This document shows, in pieces, positions 48,988-56,589 of a DNA stretch of 64,000 nucleotides. Each line of letters starts with the position of its first letter. The first letter of the stretch is position 1. Below the pieces are notes generated by a model, which was given only the letters and a program-made list of their open reading frames with translations, ran no database searches and was not told the origin of the DNA. A program made the translations under genes and the position numbers. This DNA is from Nocardia nova (lineage in GTDB: Bacteria; Actinomycetota; Actinomycetes; Mycobacteriales; Mycobacteriaceae): NCBI RefSeq assembly GCF_002933465.1, contig NZ_PSZE01000021.1:44827-108826 (forward strand). The letters run 5' to 3'.

Positions 48988-50079
48988 ATGACCTCCTCGG
49001 CGTATGTTCCCGCTCTGGCCGGCCACGAATTCGCGGTCGACACCACCTATCTCGACACCGCCTCGTACGGCATCCCGCCGGCCCGCGCGTTCACCGCGGT
49101 GCGTGAGGTTCTCGACGGGTGGGCGAGCGGACATCGCGCACCCTCGCGCTACGACGATCGGGTGGATCGGCTGCGTGCGGCCTATGCCCGCATCCTCGAC
49201 GGCGCGACGGCAGCCGATGTGGCGATCGGCAATTCGGCCGCCGCTCTCATCGGTCCGGCCGCGGCCGCACTGGCCCCCGGCTCCGAAGTGCTGGTCGCCG
49301 CAAATGATTTCGCCTCCGTACCCAATCCGTTCCGCTACCGCGGAGATCTGCGGGTGCGCACGGTGGAACTGGAGCGACTGGCCGAGGAGGTTCGACCGGA
49401 TACCGCGCTGGTGGCCTGCAGTCTCGTCCAGTCCGCCGACGGCCGGACGGTCGATCCGGCGCGGTTGCGCGAGGCCACCACGGCGCACGACGCGCTGCTG
49501 CTGTTCGACGTCTCGCAGGCGGCGGGCTGGTTGCCGTTGCGATTCGCCGATGCCGACATCTGGGTGTGCGCGAGCTTCAAATGGCTGCTCGGCGCTCGCA
49601 GTGTCGGCCTGCTGGCGATCCGGCCCGAGATCGCCGACCGGGTGCGCCCGCATGCGCCGGGCTGGTACGCGGCCGCCGACCGCTGGGCGGAAATGTATGC
49701 GCCGCAACGACTTGCCGATACCGCGCGGCGCTTCGACGCCACGCCCGATTGGCTGGGTGTGGTAGGCGCCCTGGCCGGAGCGGAACTGCTGGAGGAGTTG
49801 ACGATTCCGGCGATTCAAGCCCACGATCTGGCGTTGGCCGACCGCTTCCGCGCCGGACTGAACGACCTGGGCTGCACGCCCGTTCCCGGACGAGCGCCGA
49901 TCGTGTCGATTCCAGGCGCCGCGGCCGCCGCCGACGCCCTGGCCGAGGCCGAGGTGGTGACCACGGCCCGAGCGGGCGCGCTGCGGGTGTCGTTCCACGT
50001 CCACAACGATTCCGACGATGTCGACCGCGCCTTGAAAGCCTTGGGCAACAGCCGGAGTCGAGCGACCGCGGGTCAATAG
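48988..50079 (+). CDS. Class V aminotransferase / cysteine desulfurase-like enzyme
   Basis: The 363-residue PLP enzyme has YLDTASYGIPPARAFTAVRE, VLVAANDFASVPNPFRYRGD, LLLFDVSQAAGWLPLRFADA (PLP-binding Asp) and SFKWLLGARSVGLLAIRPE (Schiff-base Lys in FKWLLG). The cysteine desulfurase active-site Cys loop is absent, so it probably acts as an aminotransferase or lyase. Its last 7 bases overlap the end of the convergent LuxR-type regulator. Confidence 0.85.
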   Translation: MTSSAYVPALAGHEFAVDTTYLDTASYGIPPARAFTAVREVLDGWASGHRAPSRYDDRVDRLRAAYARILDGATAADVAIGNSAAALIGPAAAALAPGSEVLVAANDFASVPNPFRYRGDLRVRTVELERLAEEVRPDTALVACSLVQSADGRTVDPARLREATTAHDALLLFDVSQAAGWLPLRFADADIWVCASFKWLLGARSVGLLAIRPEIADRVRPHAPGWYAAADRWAEMYAPQRLADTARRFDATPDWLGVVGALAGAELLEELTIPAIQAHDLALADRFRAGLNDLGCTPVPGRAPIVSIPGAAAAADALAEAEVVTTARAGALRVSFHVHNDSDDVDRALKALGNSRSRATAGQ

Positions 50080-52568
50080 GTGCGGCGCACGCGCCCCAGT
50101 GGCTGCCGTGATTCGGCACGCACGCGATCGCGCAGTTCGCCGGGAATGCGGTGGATGATCGCCGAGCGGTCCGCGGCCGCGAGTTTGCGGCGAATGGTCG
50201 CCACCTGGGCATCGACCGTGCGGATCGACGTCCCGCGGCGCACCGCAACCGCACTGTTGGTCCAACCGGCGGCCACCAGAATCGCGATATCGCGTTCGGC
50301 GGGTGAGAGTTCCTGCCACTGTGCGTCGTCCGGGCTGTCGTCGGCTTCCTCGACGATCTCCAGCCGCCCGAGGAAATACCGCTGCAACTCGTTGTCCTGC
50401 GGCCGCATCCGCCCACCGCGACGCACCGCGGCGGCGTAACGCTCGGCACCGAGCACCGCGGTCGCTGCCGCGCGCGCCGCCGACGATCCCGCCACCACCA
50501 GCGGAACCCGGTCCGAGGCGATCCCCATCGAGCGATGCAGCGCGGCGGTACCGCCTTGCAGGTAAGCGATCTCCCGCGCGGCCGCCGCGAGCGCCTCCGG
50601 GCGCGCGCCGGATTCGATACGCCGCGACAGAATCGTGGCCAGCGCGACCGTGCAGAAATGGATGATCCAGCCCGCGGTCCAGGTGTCGCCGCGATCGAGA
50701 TGCGCGGCGACCGCCGCCCGGCCCCGGCGCACGGCGTCGGCGGGGTCGCCGTGGCGGATGGTGGCGACCAGCTCCGCGAACTCCGCCCACGAAACCGCCC
50801 ATGGCGCGTCGGTTTTCGCCGCGTCGTGCAGATGGCGGCGCACCACCCGCCCGGCGACCTCCGGAGTCGCCAGGCTGGCGGCCGCGAGCACGGTGAACAG
50901 ATCACTGCGCTGGGTGCCGCCGCGATCGCCGACGGCCGCGAACTTCCGGCGGGCGCGCGACAGCACCTCGATCGAGCGCAGGTCCAGGCCGATCAGGAAC
51001 AGTTCCAGTCCCCAGGTGAATTCGACCTGGGCCGGCAGACCGATGTCGTCGGCGGTGTGCTCCTGCCACTCCCGGCGCAGCACCGGATCGGTGAGGCATT
51101 CGGCGGCACATTCGCCGAGGAGGCGGGAGGTGTAGTCGAATCGGCCCTGCCACACCGCGATCCAGCCGATCAGGGCCTTGGCGGTGACCCGTAATGACGA
51201 CAAGGCCGGATCGTCGCCGATCACCGCGAGGGCGCGTTCGGTGAGCCCGGTGACCGCGCGGTTGGTGCCGGTGAGGAACGGCACCCGCAACGCCATGACC
51301 ACGGTGGCGATCTCGAGTCCGATCACGGCCTCGGCCGGATCGCCCAGGCTGGTCTCCACCGCGAGCAGCACGTCGTTCCATGCCCCGCGGACCCAGTCGA
51401 TCCACTCCATCTCGTCCGGGCCGTACCACATCGCTTGTCCGGCAACGACTTTGTCGCGGAAGTAACGGCGATGGCGGGCAGGCATGCCGGACGGTGCGGC
51501 CGAACCGTCCGGCTGCTCCTGCAGCCGGAGGCGGGCGAACGCGCGCACGCTCTCGGGCAGGAAATAGCGCACCGAGGTGGCCGTCATGTGGGTCGACACC
51601 AGCGACCGTTCGACCAGTCGCTCCAGCGTGGCGGCGATGACCGGCTCGGGCAACGCCTCGTCGGCGCAGACCTGCGCCACCGCGCTGTATTCGATACCGC
51701 CGCCGCGGGTTTCCTCGTCACCGGGGTCGAATCCGGCCGCGAAGACCGACATCCGGTCCAGCAGCAGGCGTTCGGCGTCGGTGCACAGCCCGTAGGACCA
51801 GGCGATCACGTCACCGACGTTGCGATGACGCTCGTCGGCGCCGGCCCGCACACCTGACGACCAGCGCATCCACGCCTCGGAGTCGGTGCCGGTGAGGTCG
51901 CGTAACACCTCGGCGAGCGGGCGATAGCGCAGCCGGGCCGCGGCCAGCCGGATGAACAGCGGGTTGTTGTCCACCTGCCGGCAGATCCGGGCGGCCAGTT
52001 CGAGAGTCGCGGGATCGGCGGCAATGGGCCGGCCGGTCAGTTCCGCGCGCCGCCGAAACAGTTCCAGCGCATGATCTTTGGCGAGTGGCGGCACCGGCAC
52101 CAGCCGCTCGTCGGTCCAGCCGATCGGTTCCCGGCTGGTGGCCACGACGGTGACGTCCGGATTCACGCTCAGTAGCTCGACGATCAGCCGTGCCACCGGA
52201 TGCAGGACGTGTTCACAGTTGTCGAGGACCAGGATGGTGCGAGCGGCGCCGAGCGAGGCGAAAGCGTCGAGCAGGCAATCTTCCGCGCTGCGGCCGGTGG
52301 TGGCGGTCGGTGCGACGGTTCGCACGATCTCCTCGGCGACCGCCTCGACGTCGGCGCCGGTCTCCAGTCGCGCCAACCGCACCCACAGGACCTGATCGCG
52401 ACCGGGCCGCTGGGATCGGCGCAACGCCTCGGTAGCCAGCGTGGTCTTACCGATCCCACCCGGCCCGAGCAGCGTGATCAGCCGGGGCCCGCCGGGGTCG
52501 AGAAGTTCGGCGATGCTGCGCAGTTCCGCGGTCCGGCCGACGAATTGGGATATCCACGGTGTGGTCAC
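50073..52568 (-). CDS. Large NB-ARC ATPase regulator with C-terminal LuxR HTH
   Basis: The 831-residue STAND-type protein has P-loop LLGPGGIGKTTLA (about 32-44), Walker B TILVLDNCEHVLHPV, sensor VVATSREPIGW and a winged-helix part (LLLDRMSVFAAGFD). A long helical/TPR-like region (about 340-720) precedes the C-terminal LuxR HTH (about 765-815; LSPAERDIAILVAAGWTNSA, then SIRTVDAQVATIRRKL). Such proteins integrate ligand binding with ATP-dependent oligomerisation before activating transcription. Its start overlaps the stop of the next (upstream) paralogue (ATGA, 52565-52568). The two are cotranscribed. Confidence 0.87.
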   Translation of the reverse strand: MTTPWISQFVGRTAELRSIAELLDPGGPRLITLLGPGGIGKTTLATEALRRSQRPGRDQVLWVRLARLETGADVEAVAEEIVRTVAPTATTGRSAEDCLLDAFASLGAARTILVLDNCEHVLHPVARLIVELLSVNPDVTVVATSREPIGWTDERLVPVPPLAKDHALELFRRRAELTGRPIAADPATLELAARICRQVDNNPLFIRLAAARLRYRPLAEVLRDLTGTDSEAWMRWSSGVRAGADERHRNVGDVIAWSYGLCTDAERLLLDRMSVFAAGFDPGDEETRGGGIEYSAVAQVCADEALPEPVIAATLERLVERSLVSTHMTATSVRYFLPESVRAFARLRLQEQPDGSAAPSGMPARHRRYFRDKVVAGQAMWYGPDEMEWIDWVRGAWNDVLLAVETSLGDPAEAVIGLEIATVVMALRVPFLTGTNRAVTGLTERALAVIGDDPALSSLRVTAKALIGWIAVWQGRFDYTSRLLGECAAECLTDPVLRREWQEHTADDIGLPAQVEFTWGLELFLIGLDLRSIEVLSRARRKFAAVGDRGGTQRSDLFTVLAAASLATPEVAGRVVRRHLHDAAKTDAPWAVSWAEFAELVATIRHGDPADAVRRGRAAVAAHLDRGDTWTAGWIIHFCTVALATILSRRIESGARPEALAAAAREIAYLQGGTAALHRSMGIASDRVPLVVAGSSAARAAATAVLGAERYAAAVRRGGRMRPQDNELQRYFLGRLEIVEEADDSPDDAQWQELSPAERDIAILVAAGWTNSAVAVRRGTSIRTVDAQVATIRRKLAAADRSAIIHRIPGELRDRVRAESRQPLGRVRRTY

Positions 52569-53938
52569 GACCGGGCCGTCTCGCGCCGGGCCCGGGCCTC
52601 GCAGCGCATCCGTTCCCGGGCCTCGGCGGGCAGATGCCGGGCGATCTCCGCGCGCGAGGTGATCTGCAACTTCTGCCGGACCATCGCCACTTGCGCATCG
52701 ACCGTGCGCACCGAACTGCGGCGGCGCACGGCGATGGCACTGTTGGGCCAGCCCGCGGCCGCCAGCACCGCCACCTCACGTTCCGCCCGCGAGAGGCTCT
52801 CCCAGCGATCCGACTCGGGCCGCGGCGTCGCCACCGCGCCGACCGGCGGTTGCGCCGTGACAACACACGGCTGCGGCGGTAGCGCCGCCCCCTCGGCGCG
52901 GCGCACCTCGAGCCGGCGCAGCTGCAGATGCCGGGCAGCGAGCCGATTGGCCTCGACCGGATCACGCCGGTGCAGTTCGGCGCGCGCGACGAGGCGGACA
53001 CATTCGGTGAGGTACCACCGTGCCGAGGTACCGGTCAGCCGCACGATCACCAGTGAACGCTCCACCAGCCGGTCCAGCGCCGATTCGATCGACGCCGCCG
53101 GCAACGCCTCGTCGGCACAGATCGCCTCGATCGCCTCCCGATCGGCTCCGCCCCCAGCGGAACCCCCCGGAAAGACCGACATCCGTTGCAGCAGTAGGGA
53201 TTCGGCTGGCGTGCAGCGACTCGTGGACCACGCGATGTTGGCGCCGATATCGCGGTGGCGCGCTTCCACCCCGACCCGGGCACTGTCGGACCACTGCAGG
53301 CGGCGATCGTAGGCATCGCCGCTCACCTCGTGCAACACGATGGCGGGCGGATGGTGCCGCAACCTGATCGCGGCAAGCCGCAGGCCGAACGGGTTGTGGC
53401 TCATATGAGCACAGATCCGCCGGAGAATATCGTCGTCCTCGTCGCCGGCCGTGCGGCCGGTGAGCTCCATGCGAATGCGTAGCAGCCGCAACGCCTGTGC
53501 GGGATCCAGTGAGGGCACCGGAACGAGTTGTTCGTCGATCCAGCCGATCGGCTCGCGACTGGTGGCCACCACGGTCAGTGCCGGGTCGGCTTCGAGCAGG
53601 TCCGCGAGCTCGGTCGCGAGGGCGGTCACCAGTCGATCGCAGCTGTCCAGGACCAGTACGTGCGGGGCGCCGTCGGGCCGAGGCGCGAGATCGCGCAGTT
53701 CGGCAATCGCGGTCTCGGCGTTCAGTTCCGCCAGCGCCAGCCAGCGCGTGGGCAGGTCGACATCGCGGCGCAGCGTTTCGATGGCCAACCTGGTCTTGCC
53801 GATGCCGCCGGGACCGGTCAGGGTGATCAGCCGCGCGCCCCGGGCGATCAGCGCCGTTATCCGCTCTCGCTGTGCGCGCCGGCCCACGAACTCACTGCTG
53901 GTGGCGGGCAGTACATCGATGCGCGATCGCTGGAACAT
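52565..53938 (-). CDS. Short NB-ARC ATPase regulator with LuxR HTH (paralogue)
   Basis: The 457-residue paralogue lacks the central about 370-residue helical region of its neighbour. It keeps P-loop LTGPGGIGKTRLA, Walker B VLVLDSCDRLV, sensor VVATSREPIGW, winged helix LLLQRMSVFPGG and the LuxR HTH (LSRAEREVAVLAAAGWPNSA, VRTVDAQVAMVRQKL). The HTH pairs align closely. It could act as a partner or an adaptor for the large protein. It starts at ATG 53938 and its stop overlaps the large gene start. Confidence 0.85.
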   Translation of the reverse strand: MFQRSRIDVLPATSSEFVGRRAQRERITALIARGARLITLTGPGGIGKTRLAIETLRRDVDLPTRWLALAELNAETAIAELRDLAPRPDGAPHVLVLDSCDRLVTALATELADLLEADPALTVVATSREPIGWIDEQLVPVPSLDPAQALRLLRIRMELTGRTAGDEDDDILRRICAHMSHNPFGLRLAAIRLRHHPPAIVLHEVSGDAYDRRLQWSDSARVGVEARHRDIGANIAWSTSRCTPAESLLLQRMSVFPGGSAGGGADREAIEAICADEALPAASIESALDRLVERSLVIVRLTGTSARWYLTECVRLVARAELHRRDPVEANRLAARHLQLRRLEVRRAEGAALPPQPCVVTAQPPVGAVATPRPESDRWESLSRAEREVAVLAAAGWPNSAIAVRRRSSVRTVDAQVAMVRQKLQITSRAEIARHLPAEARERMRCEARARRETARS

Positions 53939-54002
53939 AGTAGGAACAAGTTAGCCCACCGCGCCCCCGTCGTGTGTCCGGATTCGATACCGCGATCTGC
54001 GA

Positions 54003-54587
54003 TTACCCCATTCGCGCGACCGGGGCCGCCTGCTGATAGTGCATCTGCACGACCGCGCTGTCGAAGGTCATGATGTCCACCAGCTGCAGTCCCGCCGTGT
54101 CCAGCGGTTTGGGGAACAGCCGCACACCACCGCCGAGCAGCAGCGGATGCACGAACAGCCGGTATTCGTCGACGAGATCGTGTTCGAGAAAATACGAGGC
54201 GGTTTGCGCACCGCCGAAGACCACGACAGGTCCGGTCGAGGCCGTCCGCAGCGCGCTGATCTCGCCGATCGGATCCGCACCGATCACCCGGGTGTTCCAG
54301 CCCGGATCGCGCAGCGTATGGGAGAACACCAGTTTCGGGGTGCGTTTCCAGCAGCGAGCGAATTCGACGTAGAACGGCGAGATGGCCGGATCGGCATCGG
54401 CATAGGGCCAGAACGCGGCCATGATCTCGAATGTCTTGCGGCCGTAGACGAAAACCTCGGCCGCTCGCAGTTCGTCCAGGAAGGACTCACACAGCTCTTC
54501 GTCCACCACCGGCCAGTGAATTTCCTGGTCGGGCCCCTCCGCGTATCCGTCGAGCGACATCTGCATCCACAGTGTCACGCCTGCCAT
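54003..54587 (-). CDS. Dihydrofolate reductase / RibD-C family reductase
   Basis: The 194-residue protein has the RibD C-terminal fold: WMQMSLDGYAEGPD, AAEVFVYGRKTFEIMAAFWP (phosphate-binding), PKLVFSHTLRDPGW, TGPVVVFGGAQTASYFLEHDLVDEYRLFVHP. It probably binds NADPH, but its substrate is unknown. It lies alone downstream of a long inverted repeat (54661-54693). Confidence 0.85.
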   Translation of the reverse strand: MAGVTLWMQMSLDGYAEGPDQEIHWPVVDEELCESFLDELRAAEVFVYGRKTFEIMAAFWPYADADPAISPFYVEFARCWKRTPKLVFSHTLRDPGWNTRVIGADPIGEISALRTASTGPVVVFGGAQTASYFLEHDLVDEYRLFVHPLLLGGGVRLFPKPLDTAGLQLVDIMTFDSAVVQMHYQQAAPVARMG

Positions 54588-54660
54588 CGCTCACCCATCT
54601 GCCGTAACTTGCCGACGTGTGATTATTCCCCCCGGTGGGGGCGGCGCGCATCGGTAATGT

Positions 54661-54693
54661 TCGGGCGCACCTACTTAAGTAGGTTGCGCCCGA
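54661..54693. promoter_or_regulatory. Long inverted repeat upstream of the RibD-type gene
   Basis: TCGGGCGCA-CCTACTT is answered by AAGTAGG-T-TGCGCCCGA, a 16-bp stem with one bulged base and a central 14-bp palindrome CCTACTTAAGTAGG. It ends 20 bases before the stop of the secreted-protein gene and 74 bases from the RibD-type start, so it may terminate the former or be an operator for the latter. No U-tract follows. Confidence 0.55.
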
Positions 54694-54712
54694 TACCTAT
54701 AGAGGTGCCGGA

Positions 54713-55222
54713 TCAGAGCAGTTCGCCGTCGCGGCACAGGCTCGACGAGCGCCAGGTCGGCGCCGGGCCCTCGTCTTGGAAACGCCACTGGGAGATCGGC
54801 CCGGCCGCTCGCCAGTAGAGACCGCCCGAGGCCGGAACCGCCTCGTACACATCCTCGGTCCCCGCGATCAGCTGATTGCCCACGCAGTAGTCGTTGTACG
54901 AGGTGCCCGGCTGGCGTGCGCCGGGACTGAAGCGACCGGCCGGGTTTCCGAGCGCGCCCGGATTGGCCACGGTGTCGGCGCGGCGGGACGGGCCGTCGGC
55001 ATTCCACCGGGCGGCGCCGAAAAGGTCACTGCGGCAACTGAATGCCCAGCCGCCGGCATGCACCTGTGTCCCCGGCGCGAACGCGGCGCCGGCCCACAGA
55101 CAGTACGGTCCGGGCGCCTGCGCCGCGGCCGGACCGGCGGACAGGCCCACGACCGCGGCCCCCGCGACGGTCGCGGCCAGCAGCAGGGCTCGGGTGGTGC
55201 GGGCAAAGGTGGCTGCGGTCAT
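54713..55222 (-). CDS. Secreted protein with four Cys
   Basis: The 169-residue product starts at ATG 55222 with a signal peptide (TTRALLLAATVAGAAVVGLS, cleavage near AAAQAPG). The mature part has Cys in PYCLWAG, FSCRSDL, DYCVGNQ and SLCRDG, consistent with two disulfides, and several Trp. I do not recognise the family. An operator-like 24-bp motif lies 65 bases upstream (55287-55310), identical at 21 positions to one before the permease at 60697. Confidence 0.7.
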   Translation of the reverse strand: MTAATFARTTRALLLAATVAGAAVVGLSAGPAAAQAPGPYCLWAGAAFAPGTQVHAGGWAFSCRSDLFGAARWNADGPSRRADTVANPGALGNPAGRFSPGARQPGTSYNDYCVGNQLIAGTEDVYEAVPASGGLYWRAAGPISQWRFQDEGPAPTWRSSSLCRDGELL

Positions 55223-55286
55223 CGGTGTGTCTCCGTTCAATCGTGCACTCCCGACGCTGATGGACGGAAGTATCGGCCACACCGTT

Positions 55287-55310
55287 AATGTACCGTTAGA
55301 CAACGGCACG
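55287..55310. promoter_or_regulatory. 24-bp shared operator-like motif, copy A
   Basis: AATGTACCGT and CAACGGCACG flank four bases (TAGA). The core CCGTT-AGAC-AACGG is a perfect inverted repeat. It lies 65 bases upstream of the secreted-protein gene (minus strand). Copy B is at 60739-60762. Confidence 0.65.
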
Positions 55311-55364
55311 TTATACCGCGAAGTATTCCCAGGAATGGGGGGTGAAGAATTTCGCGGGGAACGC

Positions 55365-56099
55365 TCAGGAGTCGGCGAGCGCCTCGTTCAGCGCACTGTC
55401 CTGATCGAGATACCGGGCCACGAACCGGCCGATCAGTTCGGCGCCGGCCTGCGCCGGGACGGTCCGGATCGCCTCGGAGCCCGCGGCCAGCCCGGCCACG
55501 TCGGCCGGCGTGCCGGTCGAATCCTGGAATCCGGTCCACACCGTGCGCTGGAACAGGTCCGTGAAGCGGCGCGCGATCCGGTCGCATTCGGTCGCCAGCC
55601 GCTCGAATTCGGCGATGATCTCCGGCTCCGGCACGCCCGCGGCGGCGAGCCGGTCGGCGGCCTGCAGCAGCACCGGATCGGCGGCGCGGTAGGTGCTGGC
55701 GTCGACCGGCTCGTAGAGGCCGAGCGCGACGACCCGGGCCAGTCCGTTGGGCACCTCGCGCAATCGCTGTGCCAGGTCGGTCGCGGCGATCGTCGCACCG
55801 GCCGGCGATTCGGCGCCCGACGAGGCATCGGGCTCCGCGACGCCCAGAATGTCGCCGAGGTCGTCCCCGCGATCCCAGGCGTTGAGCAGTTCCTTGATGC
55901 CGTTGAGTTTGATGCCGCGGTCGAGCAATCGGCTGATGGTCCGCACCCGGTTGAGGTGTTCGGCGCTGTAGAAGCCGGTGCGACCCTTGACCTGCGGCGG
56001 CGGCAGGACACCGCGCTCGTGGTACACCCGCAGGCTGCGCACGGTGGTCCCCGCCTCACGCGCGAGCTCGTCGATGGTGTACTCGGTCCGGGTCGTCAT
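55365..56099 (-). CDS. MerR-family regulator with long effector domain
   Basis: The 244-residue protein has an N-terminal MerR HTH (YTIDELAREAGTTVRSLRVY, GVLPPPQVKGRTGFYSAEHL), dimer helix (RLLDRGIKLNGIKELLNAWD) and an Ala-rich C-terminal domain (about 95-244) that is helical. The C-terminal part may bind a small ligand as in the TipAL class. It starts at ATG 56099. It is not coupled to the secreted-protein gene 142 bases downstream, but could control it. Confidence 0.83.
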   Translation of the reverse strand: MTTRTEYTIDELAREAGTTVRSLRVYHERGVLPPPQVKGRTGFYSAEHLNRVRTISRLLDRGIKLNGIKELLNAWDRGDDLGDILGVAEPDASSGAESPAGATIAATDLAQRLREVPNGLARVVALGLYEPVDASTYRAADPVLLQAADRLAAAGVPEPEIIAEFERLATECDRIARRFTDLFQRTVWTGFQDSTGTPADVAGLAAGSEAIRTVPAQAGAELIGRFVARYLDQDSALNEALADS

Positions 56100-56217
56100 A
56101 TATCAAGGAAACCACACTGAAACATGCGCGGATCGAAAGTGTGCGGGCGGCATGCCGGTTCCCATCCTTGGCGGTTCGATTGCGATCCGCGGGGGTAGCG
56201 GACCTATCCTGCTGTGC

Positions 56218-56583
56218 ATGGACGATATGGCGGACGCGCGCCCCAGCGCCGCCGAGCGAGAGCGCGCACTGCAGGAATTGTCACAGCAACTGGGCGCCGG
56301 CAGATTGACCCTGCCCGAATTCGACGAGCGCACCGCACTGGCCACCCGGGCCGATACACGCGTCGAGCTGGCGGCGCTGTTCACCGATCTGCCCGCCGTC
56401 ACCCCCGATCCCCCCGCCGCGCCCGCACCGGCCAATCCACTGCCTTCCCTGGCCGTCCTGGCCGGTGCCATCACGGTCTTCGCGGTGGCGGCGGCATGGG
56501 CGGCCGGAAACTGGTTGTGGCTGCTGCTGATCGCCGCGGCGCCGGTGGCCGTCGTGCTCTGGCGCGTGCGCGGAGTCGCCTGA
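56218..56583 (+). CDS. DUF1707 (SHOCT-like) membrane protein
   Basis: The 121-residue protein has the DUF1707 domain (about 5-58: ARPSAAERERALQELSQQL, GRLTLPEFDERTALATRADT) followed by a Pro-rich linker and two C-terminal spans (about 75-95, 97-112). Such proteins are common in actinobacteria; the domain is thought to bind DNA or protein. ATG 56218. Convergent with pknG with a 6-base gap. Confidence 0.85.
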   Translation: MDDMADARPSAAERERALQELSQQLGAGRLTLPEFDERTALATRADTRVELAALFTDLPAVTPDPPAAPAPANPLPSLAVLAGAITVFAVAAAWAAGNWLWLLLIAAAPVAVVLWRVRGVA

Positions 56584-56589
56584 GCCGGT

